NCBI GenBank assembly: GCA_021151835.1
Contig: JAGKWO010000004.1
Coordinates: 158,358-222,357 of the forward strand
Source: Gammaproteobacteria bacterium
Lineage (GTDB): Bacteria > Pseudomonadota > Gammaproteobacteria > Pseudomonadales > Cellvibrionaceae
Direction: 5' to 3'
Length of the DNA: 64,000 nucleotides
Position 1 is the stretch's first letter. Every line of letters begins with the position of its first letter. The notes beneath the pieces are model-generated. The model was given only the letters and a program-made list of their open reading frames with translations. It made no database searches and was not told the DNA's origin. Shown piece by piece: positions 1 through 7,283 of the stretch. The translations under genes and the position numbers were made by a program.

Positions 1-2
1 TA

Positions 3-812
3 AAATTAAACATCATTAAGCTAAGTGATTTTGAGGGCGCGCAATCTATTGCAGACCCGGTAACTGGCATGAAAATCCTGGACTTAACCTATGCTGCAGA
101 GGATATGAACAATTATCTATTAGGTGGTCTTGTTGCACCTGTGCGAGAACTGGGCCTGACGGATTCTGCACAAAGGACTATTTATTATTACCAGGACAGG
201 ATCAAACGATTAAATTTGCAATTAACGGCTTTGGATAAGAAAGCTACCTCGGTGAAAGCTATTTACGATTCATATAACCAAGGTGCAAACAGTAATACCA
301 CCGCATCAACGGGTAATAGTACAAGTATTTCCGAGATAAATTCAGACTTGGTTGACAAATTGTTAAGTTTATCGGGCGATGCCGATAAGCAAAAATACCT
401 TCAAGAACTGCATAAGGATTGGATCAAATTAAGAGAGCAAATTGCAGATATTGAATTGAACATTCAGGATGCAGAGCAAATCCTTACAGCAGTTAGAAAA
501 TCCATCAGTATTCAGAAAACGGAAGAATATAAAACATACCTTGAATCAACCAAGAAAGAGATGCCTGTCCTGCTGGATAAATTAATAGGTTTCTATCAGG
601 TATCAGAACGTCTTTATGCACAACTTAGTATCGAATCATCAGGTGTTAAGGATCAATTATATATACCGGTCACAAATGACGTTTTATCAAACCGTGTTCT
701 GATTGATATTAAAGCAACTATTCTTGTCTGGCTTGCGTTTATGTTTATAACCACAGTAATAGTTGTTCCTGGTGTTATGATTATCAATGCAATGAAATCA
801 AAAACGACATAA
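3..812 (+). CDS. Partial membrane protein with coiled-coil region (5' end outside window)
   Basis: The reading frame stays open from the first bases of the window to the stop at 812. The first ATG (position 69) has no ribosome binding site, so the gene most likely begins to the left. The visible part is mostly helical and rich in charged residues and Gln, suggesting coiled coils. It contains an Asn/Ser/Thr-rich stretch and ends in one hydrophobic segment (about 23 residues from ILVWLAF) followed by a short Lys-rich tail. A long extracytoplasmic helical region before a C-terminal membrane helix recalls polysaccharide co-polymerase (Wzz-like) proteins, but no diagnostic motif was seen and that is only a guess. 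A strong terminator follows at once. Confidence 0.6.
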   Translation, partial: KLNIIKLSDFEGAQSIADPVTGMKILDLTYAAEDMNNYLLGGLVAPVRELGLTDSAQRTIYYYQDRIKRLNLQLTALDKKATSVKAIYDSYNQGANSNTTASTGNSTSISEINSDLVDKLLSLSGDADKQKYLQELHKDWIKLREQIADIELNIQDAEQILTAVRKSISIQKTEEYKTYLESTKKEMPVLLDKLIGFYQVSERLYAQLSIESSGVKDQLYIPVTNDVLSNRVLIDIKATILVWLAFMFITTVIVVPGVMIINAMKSKTT

Positions 813-818
813 TTAATA

Positions 819-851
819 ACGCTCCCTCTAAATATAGAGGGAGCGTTTTTT
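819..851 (+). terminator. Rho-independent terminator
   Basis: A perfect stem (ACGCTCCCTCTA paired with its complement, AATA loop) is followed by six T residues, seven bases after the stop of the preceding gene. It ends the plus-strand transcript. Confidence 0.9.
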
Positions 852-1126
852 ACCTGATCACCGTGCTTGGACTCATTGCCAGAAATTTTCCCCTGAAAAG
901 TGCTTGATAGTGTGGTCCAACACTAATTACCTCAATTATTTTATATAACGGCTAATAAGAATAAATTCGTCGACCTTCCGGTTAAGTTTATGGTGTTATA
1001 TTTATCCCACAGCTATAAAAGCCACTACGTTCAAACGCGCTGATATCGCACTTTATGCAACAAAAACGCAAGGCACAATGGCAGCGTTATTGCTAAAAGT
1101 GAGTCAATCCATCAGGCATAATCAAT
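852..1126. other. Intergenic stretch with nothing recognised
   Basis: This AT-rich spacer lies between the two convergent transcription units. I see no ORF with a ribosome binding site, no RNA gene and no convincing repeat. Confidence 0.5.
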
Positions 1127-1156
1127 AAAAAAACCCGCTAAAAAGCGGGTTTTTTA
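1127..1156 (-). terminator. Rho-independent terminator of fadE
   Basis: The stem AACCCGCT / AGCGGGTT is flanked by A- and T-runs on both sides, so it can act in either direction. It lies 15 bases beyond the fadE stop. Confidence 0.85.
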
Positions 1157-1170
1157 CGCATAGATGGCAA

Positions 1171-3588
1171 TCACAGTTTATCAAACGCATCTGTCAACAA
1201 GCAGTCAAAGCGGCGCGCATCATATTCAACAATACGGGCTACATCATGTGGTTGAATAATATTTTTCGCCGCTGCATCTTTTGCCAGTTCTTCGGTAGTT
1301 GAACCGGAAATTTTGCCGGCGTTTTTGGCTTTCAGGAACGCGTGCCATACCGGGCCCAGTGACAACAGCAATTGGTATGTACTCTCTACGCGGCCTGCTG
1401 CGTCTTCCGGATCATGGCTAATGTACAAATATTGCGCCAGCATTTGCCGTACCGGATTCTCTTCCATAATCAAATCACCCAATTCGCGAATCAAATTGTC
1501 ATTGGGCTTATTAACAATTTTTCCCCCCGGCATGGTGAGGAAACGAATTAATTTAGCGATCCATTGTTGCGGGAAGTTATCGGCAAAATCGCGCAATGCT
1601 TCCTGGGCGATAAAGAGTGCTCGCGTTAATGCGTATTCGGCGTGAGCATCTTCTGCGCGAGTACGCGGATGTGCCGAGTGGAATTTTAAAATCGAACTGG
1701 CAATAAATAGCTGGCTGTGAACATCACCCAAACGCGCCGACAACAGTTCACGGCGTTTTAAGTTACCGCCCAAAATGCCCAAGGCAATATCAGACATGGA
1801 TGCCAACGATGCACTCAACAAATTAATGCGTTGATACCAGCGAGTGCTGAAATCATCCGCATTGGCAGGCACACTACTAAAACGACCACCGAGGAAACCC
1901 AGCAATTTAGTGCGCAACATGTTATTGCAAATATGGCCGAGATGGCTGGTGAAAAGCTTGTCGAATCTGCGCAAGCCTTCGCTACCATCTTCCAGTTGCA
2001 TCGCCTGCATTTCCTCAAACAGGAATGGATGACAACGCATTGCACCCTGACCAAAAATCATTAAAGAGCGAGTCAAAATATTTGCGCCCTCCACGGTGAT
2101 GGCAACCGGAACCGAATGGTAAGAAGCCACCAGAAAATTGCGCGGGCCTTTTTGGATTGCGCGGCCCCCTACTACGTCCATCGAATGTTCCACCGATTTA
2201 CGCATCAATTCAGTCGCGTGGTATTTTGCCATTGCAGTCATCACCGAAGGCGCACCGGTCTCCAGACCTTTGGTGACAAACTGCCGCATGGCTTCCAGCG
2301 CATAACCGCTGGCGGCAATTTCTGCCGTCGCTTCCTGCACCCCTTCAAACTTGCCGACTTCCGTATTGAACTGACGACGAATGCGCGCGTAAGCACCTAC
2401 CAGCCGATAGTTCATTTCACCACTGGCGGTGGAAAGCGATGGCAAAGATACACCGCGACCTGCACCAAGACATTCAATCAGCATGCGCCAGCCTTTACCG
2501 GCCATGGCGGCACCACCGATAATCCAATCCAGCGGGATAAATACATCGGTACCAAAAATCGGCCCGTTCATGAAGGGTGAGCCAGGGTTGTGGCGTTGAC
2601 CGATTTCTATACCGGGGTGCTTCGCAGGAATCAGCGCACAGGTGATGCCGTACTCTTTTTTGGATGGGTCACCCAATAAACCATCCGGATCATAGAGTTT
2701 GAACGCGAGGCCAACGACTGTCGCCACCGGTGCCAGGGTAATCCAGCGCTTGCTGAAAGTCAGTTTCAGGCCGATAACTTCCTGCCCCTCGTAATCACCC
2801 TTGCAGACAATACCAGTATCGGGAATAGAACCAGCATCTGAGCCAGCTTCCGGACCAGTCAAACCGAAACAGGGAATTTCAGTACCGTTTGCCAAACCTG
2901 GTAACCAGCGTTGGCGCTGCTCTTCCGTACCGTATTTCACCAGCAATTCGCCCGGGCCAAGGGAGTTGGGCACCATGGCAGTCACCGCTGCGGTACCGGA
3001 ACGGCTGGCGATCTTACTCATAATGCGGCTTTGTGCATGGGGGCTGAAATCCAGACCGCCATACTCTTTGGGGATAATAAGGCCGAAGAATTTCTTATCT
3101 TTCAGATACTGCCAGGCCTCAGGCGACAGGTCTTTCAAATCATTCTGGATTTTCCATTCATCAAGCAATGAGCACAGCTCACTAACTTCATTATCCAAAA
3201 ATGATTGTTCCTCGGCAGTGAGTTGCGGCAGGCTGATTTGCGCAAACTCGTTCCAGTCGGGTTTGCCGCTGAACAATTGTTTTTCCCACCAGGTAGTACC
3301 TGCTTCCAGCGCATCGCGCTCGGTGGCGCTGATCGGCGGCATGGATTTTTTCAGCGCGCCAAAGACCGGTTTGGTCAGCACTGCGCGACGAATGGGCGCA
3401 ACATTCAGCACGGCCAAAACCAATACCAGCGGCACCAGCAACCAGGGTGAATAAAGGGCGGGCGTGACCGCACCTAATACCAGCCAGGCAATTAACACAA
3501 TGGCGGAAGCAGCACCAAGCGCTACTTGCCGATATACCAGCACAGCCACGAGGACCCAAATCGCCAGTAAAGAAAGGAGTAACATCAT
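1171..3588 (-). CDS. fadE: Acyl-CoA dehydrogenase FadE (fatty acid beta-oxidation)
   Basis: This 805-residue protein is close in length to the long gammaproteobacterial FadE (about 814). It catalyses the first step of beta-oxidation, forming trans-2-enoyl-CoA from acyl-CoA with FAD as cofactor. The first 65 residues hold two or three hydrophobic segments, as in other FadE proteins, so it is probably membrane-associated. The N-terminal and middle acyl-CoA dehydrogenase domains follow (GLTGPEAGSDAGS and the SKRWITLAP strand are typical), then the helical FAD-binding domain and the FadE-specific C-terminal extension of about 280 residues. The start is the first of two adjacent ATG codons and has no clear Shine-Dalgarno sequence. 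It appears to be a single-gene unit ending in its own terminator. Confidence 0.93.
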   Translation of the reverse strand: MMLLLSLLAIWVLVAVLVYRQVALGAASAIVLIAWLVLGAVTPALYSPWLLVPLVLVLAVLNVAPIRRAVLTKPVFGALKKSMPPISATERDALEAGTTWWEKQLFSGKPDWNEFAQISLPQLTAEEQSFLDNEVSELCSLLDEWKIQNDLKDLSPEAWQYLKDKKFFGLIIPKEYGGLDFSPHAQSRIMSKIASRSGTAAVTAMVPNSLGPGELLVKYGTEEQRQRWLPGLANGTEIPCFGLTGPEAGSDAGSIPDTGIVCKGDYEGQEVIGLKLTFSKRWITLAPVATVVGLAFKLYDPDGLLGDPSKKEYGITCALIPAKHPGIEIGQRHNPGSPFMNGPIFGTDVFIPLDWIIGGAAMAGKGWRMLIECLGAGRGVSLPSLSTASGEMNYRLVGAYARIRRQFNTEVGKFEGVQEATAEIAASGYALEAMRQFVTKGLETGAPSVMTAMAKYHATELMRKSVEHSMDVVGGRAIQKGPRNFLVASYHSVPVAITVEGANILTRSLMIFGQGAMRCHPFLFEEMQAMQLEDGSEGLRRFDKLFTSHLGHICNNMLRTKLLGFLGGRFSSVPANADDFSTRWYQRINLLSASLASMSDIALGILGGNLKRRELLSARLGDVHSQLFIASSILKFHSAHPRTRAEDAHAEYALTRALFIAQEALRDFADNFPQQWIAKLIRFLTMPGGKIVNKPNDNLIRELGDLIMEENPVRQMLAQYLYISHDPEDAAGRVESTYQLLLSLGPVWHAFLKAKNAGKISGSTTEELAKDAAAKNIIQPHDVARIVEYDARRFDCLLTDAFDKL

Positions 3589-3746
3589 ATTATTTGACCC
3601 CTGAAAAGGTATTTGTAGTTGTGAGTTTTCCGGTGCGAACTCTACCCTTAACCTTAGACCAATACCGTTAAGTTGGTGATATTTCCTGTATCAGAACGGC
3701 GCTTTTCAGCGATTTGGGCACCGGAATCGGGCATTTTTCCAGCCGA

Positions 3747-4826
3747 TTATTTTGCCGCGTCAATACGTGTAGCCAGCAAAAGTGCTTCCCATTCGCCTAC
3801 CGCCAATTCGCGGTCATCAATTAATTCAATGCGGCTATCAGACAGCTCGAATTCACTATCTATGGGCAGTTGGTTCACACTCAAGACACCCTGCTCCGCA
3901 TTAAACATAAATACACCCTGATCAGTATTCAGCACCGCTTTGGCGCGCACCAGTTGCAAACCGCTTAACCAGCCGAAGACTTGATTGAAGCCAAAACGGA
4001 TTTGAGGTTGGAACATCCAGCCGCAGGAATAAAATCCTTGCCCGGCATTTTCGCGGCGCAAAAATTCCTGACCTTCGGGCAGGCTAATCGCCGTGTTATA
4101 TAACTCACGCTGTGGCTGCAAACGAGTGTTACGCTGGCCTGCGTGATGGTTCGGATGCGCAAGTTGATGCGCAGTGCGCGGATAATCCAGCCACGCCAGT
4201 TGCAGTTGCCCCTGATCCACTGCAAAACTCGCCGTTTTTGCTGGCTCAAAGCGCGCGACCAATTCATCAAACCGGGCGCGGTCCTCCGCTGCTGCCAAAT
4301 CACTTTTATTAGCCACCAACACATCGGCCACGGCGATTTGATCATTAAAATTGGCATTAGTGCGATAGCGCTCATCACTGAGTTTACGTGGGTCGACGAG
4401 GGTGATGGTCGCGCGCAAATCCAGTACGGAATCGTAATATTCCCCGGTGAGCGTATTGATGATTTCTTCGGGATGGCCAAGGCCGGTGGGCTCGATCAAA
4501 ATGCGGTCTGGTTTGGTTTTGGCAATGAGCATATTCAGGGCCATTTTCATCGGCAACCCCGCCACACAACAAATGCAACCGCCCGGTACTTCGCGCACAT
4601 GGGCATTCACATCTTTTAACAACGCACCATCAATACCGATTTCCCCGAATTCATTTACCAGTACCGACCAGACTTCGTCAGCGGGTTTAATCGCCAGCAA
4701 ATGACGAATTGCTGTGGTTTTGCCCACGCCTAAAAAGCCGGTGATGATGTTGGTGGGAATTAAGGTGCGCCCGGCAGAAGTGCCGGGCGCGGAGCTGGAA
4801 GTAGCAGGGATACGCGGGTGACTCAT
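3747..4826 (-). CDS. COG0523 (CobW/YjiA-type) GTPase, putative metallochaperone
   Basis: This is a G3E-family P-loop GTPase of 359 residues. The Walker A motif is GFLGVGKTT near residue 31, followed by the family signature GGCICC, a thiolate metal-binding motif, near residue 83. The G4-like NKSD is also present, with a CobW C-terminal domain after about residue 240. COG0523 proteins deliver metal (often zinc) to client enzymes or handle cobalamin cobalt. No cobalamin genes are nearby, and a second COG0523 gene with a Zur box lies just upstream, so zinc is the likelier metal. It probably shares a transcript with the small exported protein upstream, 65 bases away. No Zur box was seen directly before this gene. 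Confidence 0.85.
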   Translation of the reverse strand: MSHPRIPATSSSAPGTSAGRTLIPTNIITGFLGVGKTTAIRHLLAIKPADEVWSVLVNEFGEIGIDGALLKDVNAHVREVPGGCICCVAGLPMKMALNMLIAKTKPDRILIEPTGLGHPEEIINTLTGEYYDSVLDLRATITLVDPRKLSDERYRTNANFNDQIAVADVLVANKSDLAAAEDRARFDELVARFEPAKTASFAVDQGQLQLAWLDYPRTAHQLAHPNHHAGQRNTRLQPQRELYNTAISLPEGQEFLRRENAGQGFYSCGWMFQPQIRFGFNQVFGWLSGLQLVRAKAVLNTDQGVFMFNAEQGVLSVNQLPIDSEFELSDSRIELIDDRELAVGEWEALLLATRIDAAK

Positions 4827-4891
4827 AACGCTGGCCTTGGTAATCAGAAGCTACGCATTCTACACAGCCGCTGCCGCCAGCCAAACCCGGA

Positions 4892-5350
4892 CTAGCGAGT
4901 GATACTGATATCCTGCACATTTACTTTGCCGCCGGAAACCGGTGCAGACGCAGGTGCACTGACTTCCTGGCTGGACTCGATTACCACTTGCGAACCGGCT
5001 TCGCTGACTACCAGGCTAAATAATTGCGGCAAACTCTTATCCAGGCTTTTGGTAATCGTCATGGGTTTGTGCATGCGTTTGCCAGTTGCCAAACCGCTGG
5101 CTGAATCACGCGGGCCTTTGATTGAGTGCGACAAGCTCGTACTCGAGCTGACTGCATTACCTTTTTCATCGCACACTTGCACCTGATAAGAACCGGCAGC
5201 TACATCATTTAATGTACACACACCGCTGGGGCAGCTCACAATTTTCGATTCACCTTTACTATCGCTGACTTTAATAAATAGATCAGCCGCTACCGCATTG
5301 ACTGACAACAAAACACTCAACACTACGCTGCTCAAACTGATTACTTTCAT
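4892..5350 (-). CDS. Small exported protein with Hcp-like segment
   Basis: This 152-residue protein starts at an ATG preceded by GGAG. A signal peptide (residues 1-22, ending VNAVAA) predicts export. The segment near residues 78-97 (PRDSASGLATGKRMHKP) resembles a stretch common in secreted Hcp/TssD-type tube proteins and related single-gene families. The rest is too short and divergent for a full Hcp barrel to be claimed, and no type VI secretion genes are in the window. The C-terminal third is Ser/Ala/Pro-rich. It lies between two COG0523 GTPases, which hints at a role in metal stress, but that is inference. Confidence 0.7.
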   Translation of the reverse strand: MKVISLSSVVLSVLLSVNAVAADLFIKVSDSKGESKIVSCPSGVCTLNDVAAGSYQVQVCDEKGNAVSSSTSLSHSIKGPRDSASGLATGKRMHKPMTITKSLDKSLPQLFSLVVSEAGSQVVIESSQEVSAPASAPVSGGKVNVQDISITR

Positions 5351-5370
5351 GGCTATTCTCCGTGGTTAAA

Positions 5371-5400
5371 TCGTCTCGTGATTAATCGTTTCGTGATTAA
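5371..5400 (-). repeat. Tandem 15-bp repeat upstream of the exported protein
   Basis: Two adjacent 15-bp units (TCGTCTCGTGATTAA at 5371 and TCGTTTCGTGATTAA at 5386) differ at one base. They sit 21-50 bases upstream of the ATG at 5350, where a promoter or operator is expected. A regulator-binding role is possible but not recognisable. Confidence 0.6.
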
Positions 5401-5519
5401 TTATGTTGTTACGCAAAGTGTTTTCTTTGCGTTGAGATCAGAATGAACCGGCGGCCATGAACGATTTCTGAATGAATTGGGCGACTTATTGTGATTTATT
5501 CACTTTGGTGAAACTTGCG

Positions 5520-6758
5520 TTATTCCTCCAGCCACGCGGGAAATGGATCGGATAAGGTTTTCCAATATTGCTGACCGAGCGCGAATTCAACATCATCCAG
5601 CAGGCAGTTATCCAGTTGCTGGATCATCCAGGTTTTATCCAGATTCTGACCGATAAATACCAGTTCCTGACGCATATCGCCGAAGGGTTCGTGCCAGTTA
5701 CTGAAAATAAATTCACGTTGTTCCGGCTCTTCCGGCCAATGCTCCGGCGGGATCGCTTTCCAAAACAGTCCTGCCGCACCGTGTTGGGCAACACCGCCCG
5801 CCTGGCTCCATTGACCGGCAAATTGCGGGCGCGACGCTAGCCAGAAAAATCCTTTGGAACGCAGCAGACGGCGTTTTTTTACCAAGGCTTTTTCTGAAAA
5901 ATTTTCGCCAGAGGAATGATCAAACGTATTGGCAAAAAAATCATAAATTTTTTGCGGATGAAAGGGCCGGCGCGCGCGATAAACAAAACTTTCAATTCCA
6001 TATTCAAGTGTTTCCGGCTGGTGTTCACCGCGCAATTCTTGTAACCAGCCAGCCGATTGTTGCGCTTTTTCAAAACTGAATTTGTGCGTGTTCAATATTT
6101 TCTGTAACGGCACTTGTCCTTTTACCATCGGGATAATTTCAGCAGCAGGATTCAAGCGCTGCAAAATGCACATCAGCTCATGCAATTTTTCTGCATCGAT
6201 TAAATCTGTTTTGCTAATCAATAGCAGATCGCAAAATTCAACCTGGTCGATCAACAATTCCGCCAGATTACGTTCATCGTCCTCACCCAAACTTTCGCCG
6301 GTTTCTGCTAACGATAATGCAGCGTAGTAGTCATCCAGGAAATTTACTCCATCTACCACTGTAGCCAGCGTATCCAGACGTGCGCTCTGAGCGAGGCTTT
6401 CACCGTCTTCATCTTCAAAGGTAAAAGTTTCGGCAATCGGGAGTGGTTCGGAAATACCGGTTGATTCAATTACCAGGTAATCAAAACGCCCCTCTTGTGC
6501 GAGGTGCCGTATCTCAACCAGCAAGTCTTCGCGCAAGGTACAGCAAATACAGCCATTGCTCATCTTTACCAGTTTTTCTTCGGTGCGATTGAGTTTGACC
6601 TGATTATTCACCAGCGCGGCATCGATATTGACCTCACTCATATCGTTAACGATTACAGCTACGCGCAGGTTTTCACGGTTATTCAATATGTGGTTTAACA
6701 ATGTGGTCTTGCCGGCCCCTAAAAAGCCGGACAGCACAGTGACGGGTAGCAGGGTCAT
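5520..6758 (-). CDS. Zur-regulated COG0523 GTPase, zinc metallochaperone (ZigA/YciC-like)
   Basis: This G3E GTPase has 412 residues counted from ATG 6758. That start has GAGG eight bases upstream; an in-frame TTG at 6770 would add four residues but lacks a binding site. Walker A is GFLGAGKTT near residue 12, the metal motif is GCICC near residue 69, and SKTD serves as G4. The C-terminal CobW domain contains WHEPFGDMRQELVFIG, typical of the ZigA/YciC subgroup induced by zinc starvation. A near-perfect Zur box lies 20 bases upstream of the ATG, which fixes zinc limitation as the likely inducing signal. The gene faces away from the receptor/halogenase region. Confidence 0.9.
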   Translation of the reverse strand: MTLLPVTVLSGFLGAGKTTLLNHILNNRENLRVAVIVNDMSEVNIDAALVNNQVKLNRTEEKLVKMSNGCICCTLREDLLVEIRHLAQEGRFDYLVIESTGISEPLPIAETFTFEDEDGESLAQSARLDTLATVVDGVNFLDDYYAALSLAETGESLGEDDERNLAELLIDQVEFCDLLLISKTDLIDAEKLHELMCILQRLNPAAEIIPMVKGQVPLQKILNTHKFSFEKAQQSAGWLQELRGEHQPETLEYGIESFVYRARRPFHPQKIYDFFANTFDHSSGENFSEKALVKKRRLLRSKGFFWLASRPQFAGQWSQAGGVAQHGAAGLFWKAIPPEHWPEEPEQREFIFSNWHEPFGDMRQELVFIGQNLDKTWMIQQLDNCLLDDVEFALGQQYWKTLSDPFPAWLEE

Positions 6759-6777
6759 AAATAGCCTCAATGAAAAC

Positions 6778-6790
6778 GTTATAATATAAC
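6778..6790. promoter_or_regulatory. Zur box
   Basis: The core GTTATAATATAAC is a perfect palindrome and equals the centre of the gammaproteobacterial Zur operator, with matching flanks (GAAAAC on one side, ATATTC on the other). Its position, 20 bases from the GTPase start codon, suits repression when zinc is sufficient. The window encodes its own Zur protein. Confidence 0.88.
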
Positions 6791-6928
6791 ATATTCACAA
6801 AAACACAGAATGGCAACCACTAGGTGAAAAACACTAATAACAGTAAAGATAAATTTGGGGGGTAAACAACAATTGTTAATAACGTTGCTCGATTAAAGCG
6901 ACTTAAAAATTTGTCACCACCAGTAACG

Positions 6929-6948
6929 TTTTGTAAACGTTTGCAAAT
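6929..6948. promoter_or_regulatory. LacI-family operator-like palindrome
   Basis: TTTTGTAAACGTTTGCAAAT is an inverted repeat (8 of 10 positions pair) around a central CG, the typical form of LacI-family sugar-regulator operators. It lies about 335 bases upstream of the receptor ATG at 7284. No LacI-type gene is in the window. Confidence 0.55.
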
Positions 6949-7134
6949 ATCTGTGGCATTTTTAATGGCACAAAAAACAGCAATAAATTTATTAATGCAA
7001 CATCAACAAAATTTTTAAATCATTAAAAATCAACTAGATATATGACTATTTTCAATTATCCGAAATAGTATTTCCGACAATAATTCATCCATAAAATATT
7101 TTTCCCACTCATATTTCCACCACAAACCGTTTGA

Positions 7135-7154
7135 AAATGTAAACGATTACATCT
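7135..7154. promoter_or_regulatory. LacI-family operator-like palindrome proximal to the receptor
   Basis: AAATGTAAACGATTACATCT repeats the same half-site (TGTAAAC / GATTACA, 8 of 10 paired, central CG) about 206 bases downstream of the first palindrome. Two spaced sites would allow looping. It lies 130 bases before the receptor start. Confidence 0.55.
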
Positions 7155-7214
7155 AGGATTGCGCCGTTTATGTGGGTGCCAAGGGATGCACAGATATCTC
7201 TACCCATCCACCTG

Positions 7215-7254
7215 ACACCCGCATCTATATGTTCAGGAGCGGGTGTTCTTTTTT
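7215..7254 (+). terminator. Leader terminator-like hairpin (possible attenuator) before the TonB receptor
   Basis: An 8-bp GC-rich stem (ACACCCGC / GCGGGTGT, 16-base loop) is followed by TCTTTTTTA, thirty bases before the receptor start codon and downstream of the proximal operator. No gene upstream on this strand would need it. GGGTG at 7174-7178 could pair with CACCC at 7216-7220 and so compete with the stem. Confidence 0.55.
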
Positions 7255-7283
7255 ATAACAATCACAAACTAGAGGACGCACGC

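Noticed and set aside
4892..5350. Type VI secretion system component
   Set aside because: Only a short Hcp-like segment is shared, the protein has a Sec signal and no tss genes occur in the window.
7170..7283. Longer N-terminus for receptor 1 starting at 7170
   Set aside because: It would place 38 non-signal residues before a perfect signal peptide and run through the leader terminator; ATG 7284 has AGAGGA at the right distance.
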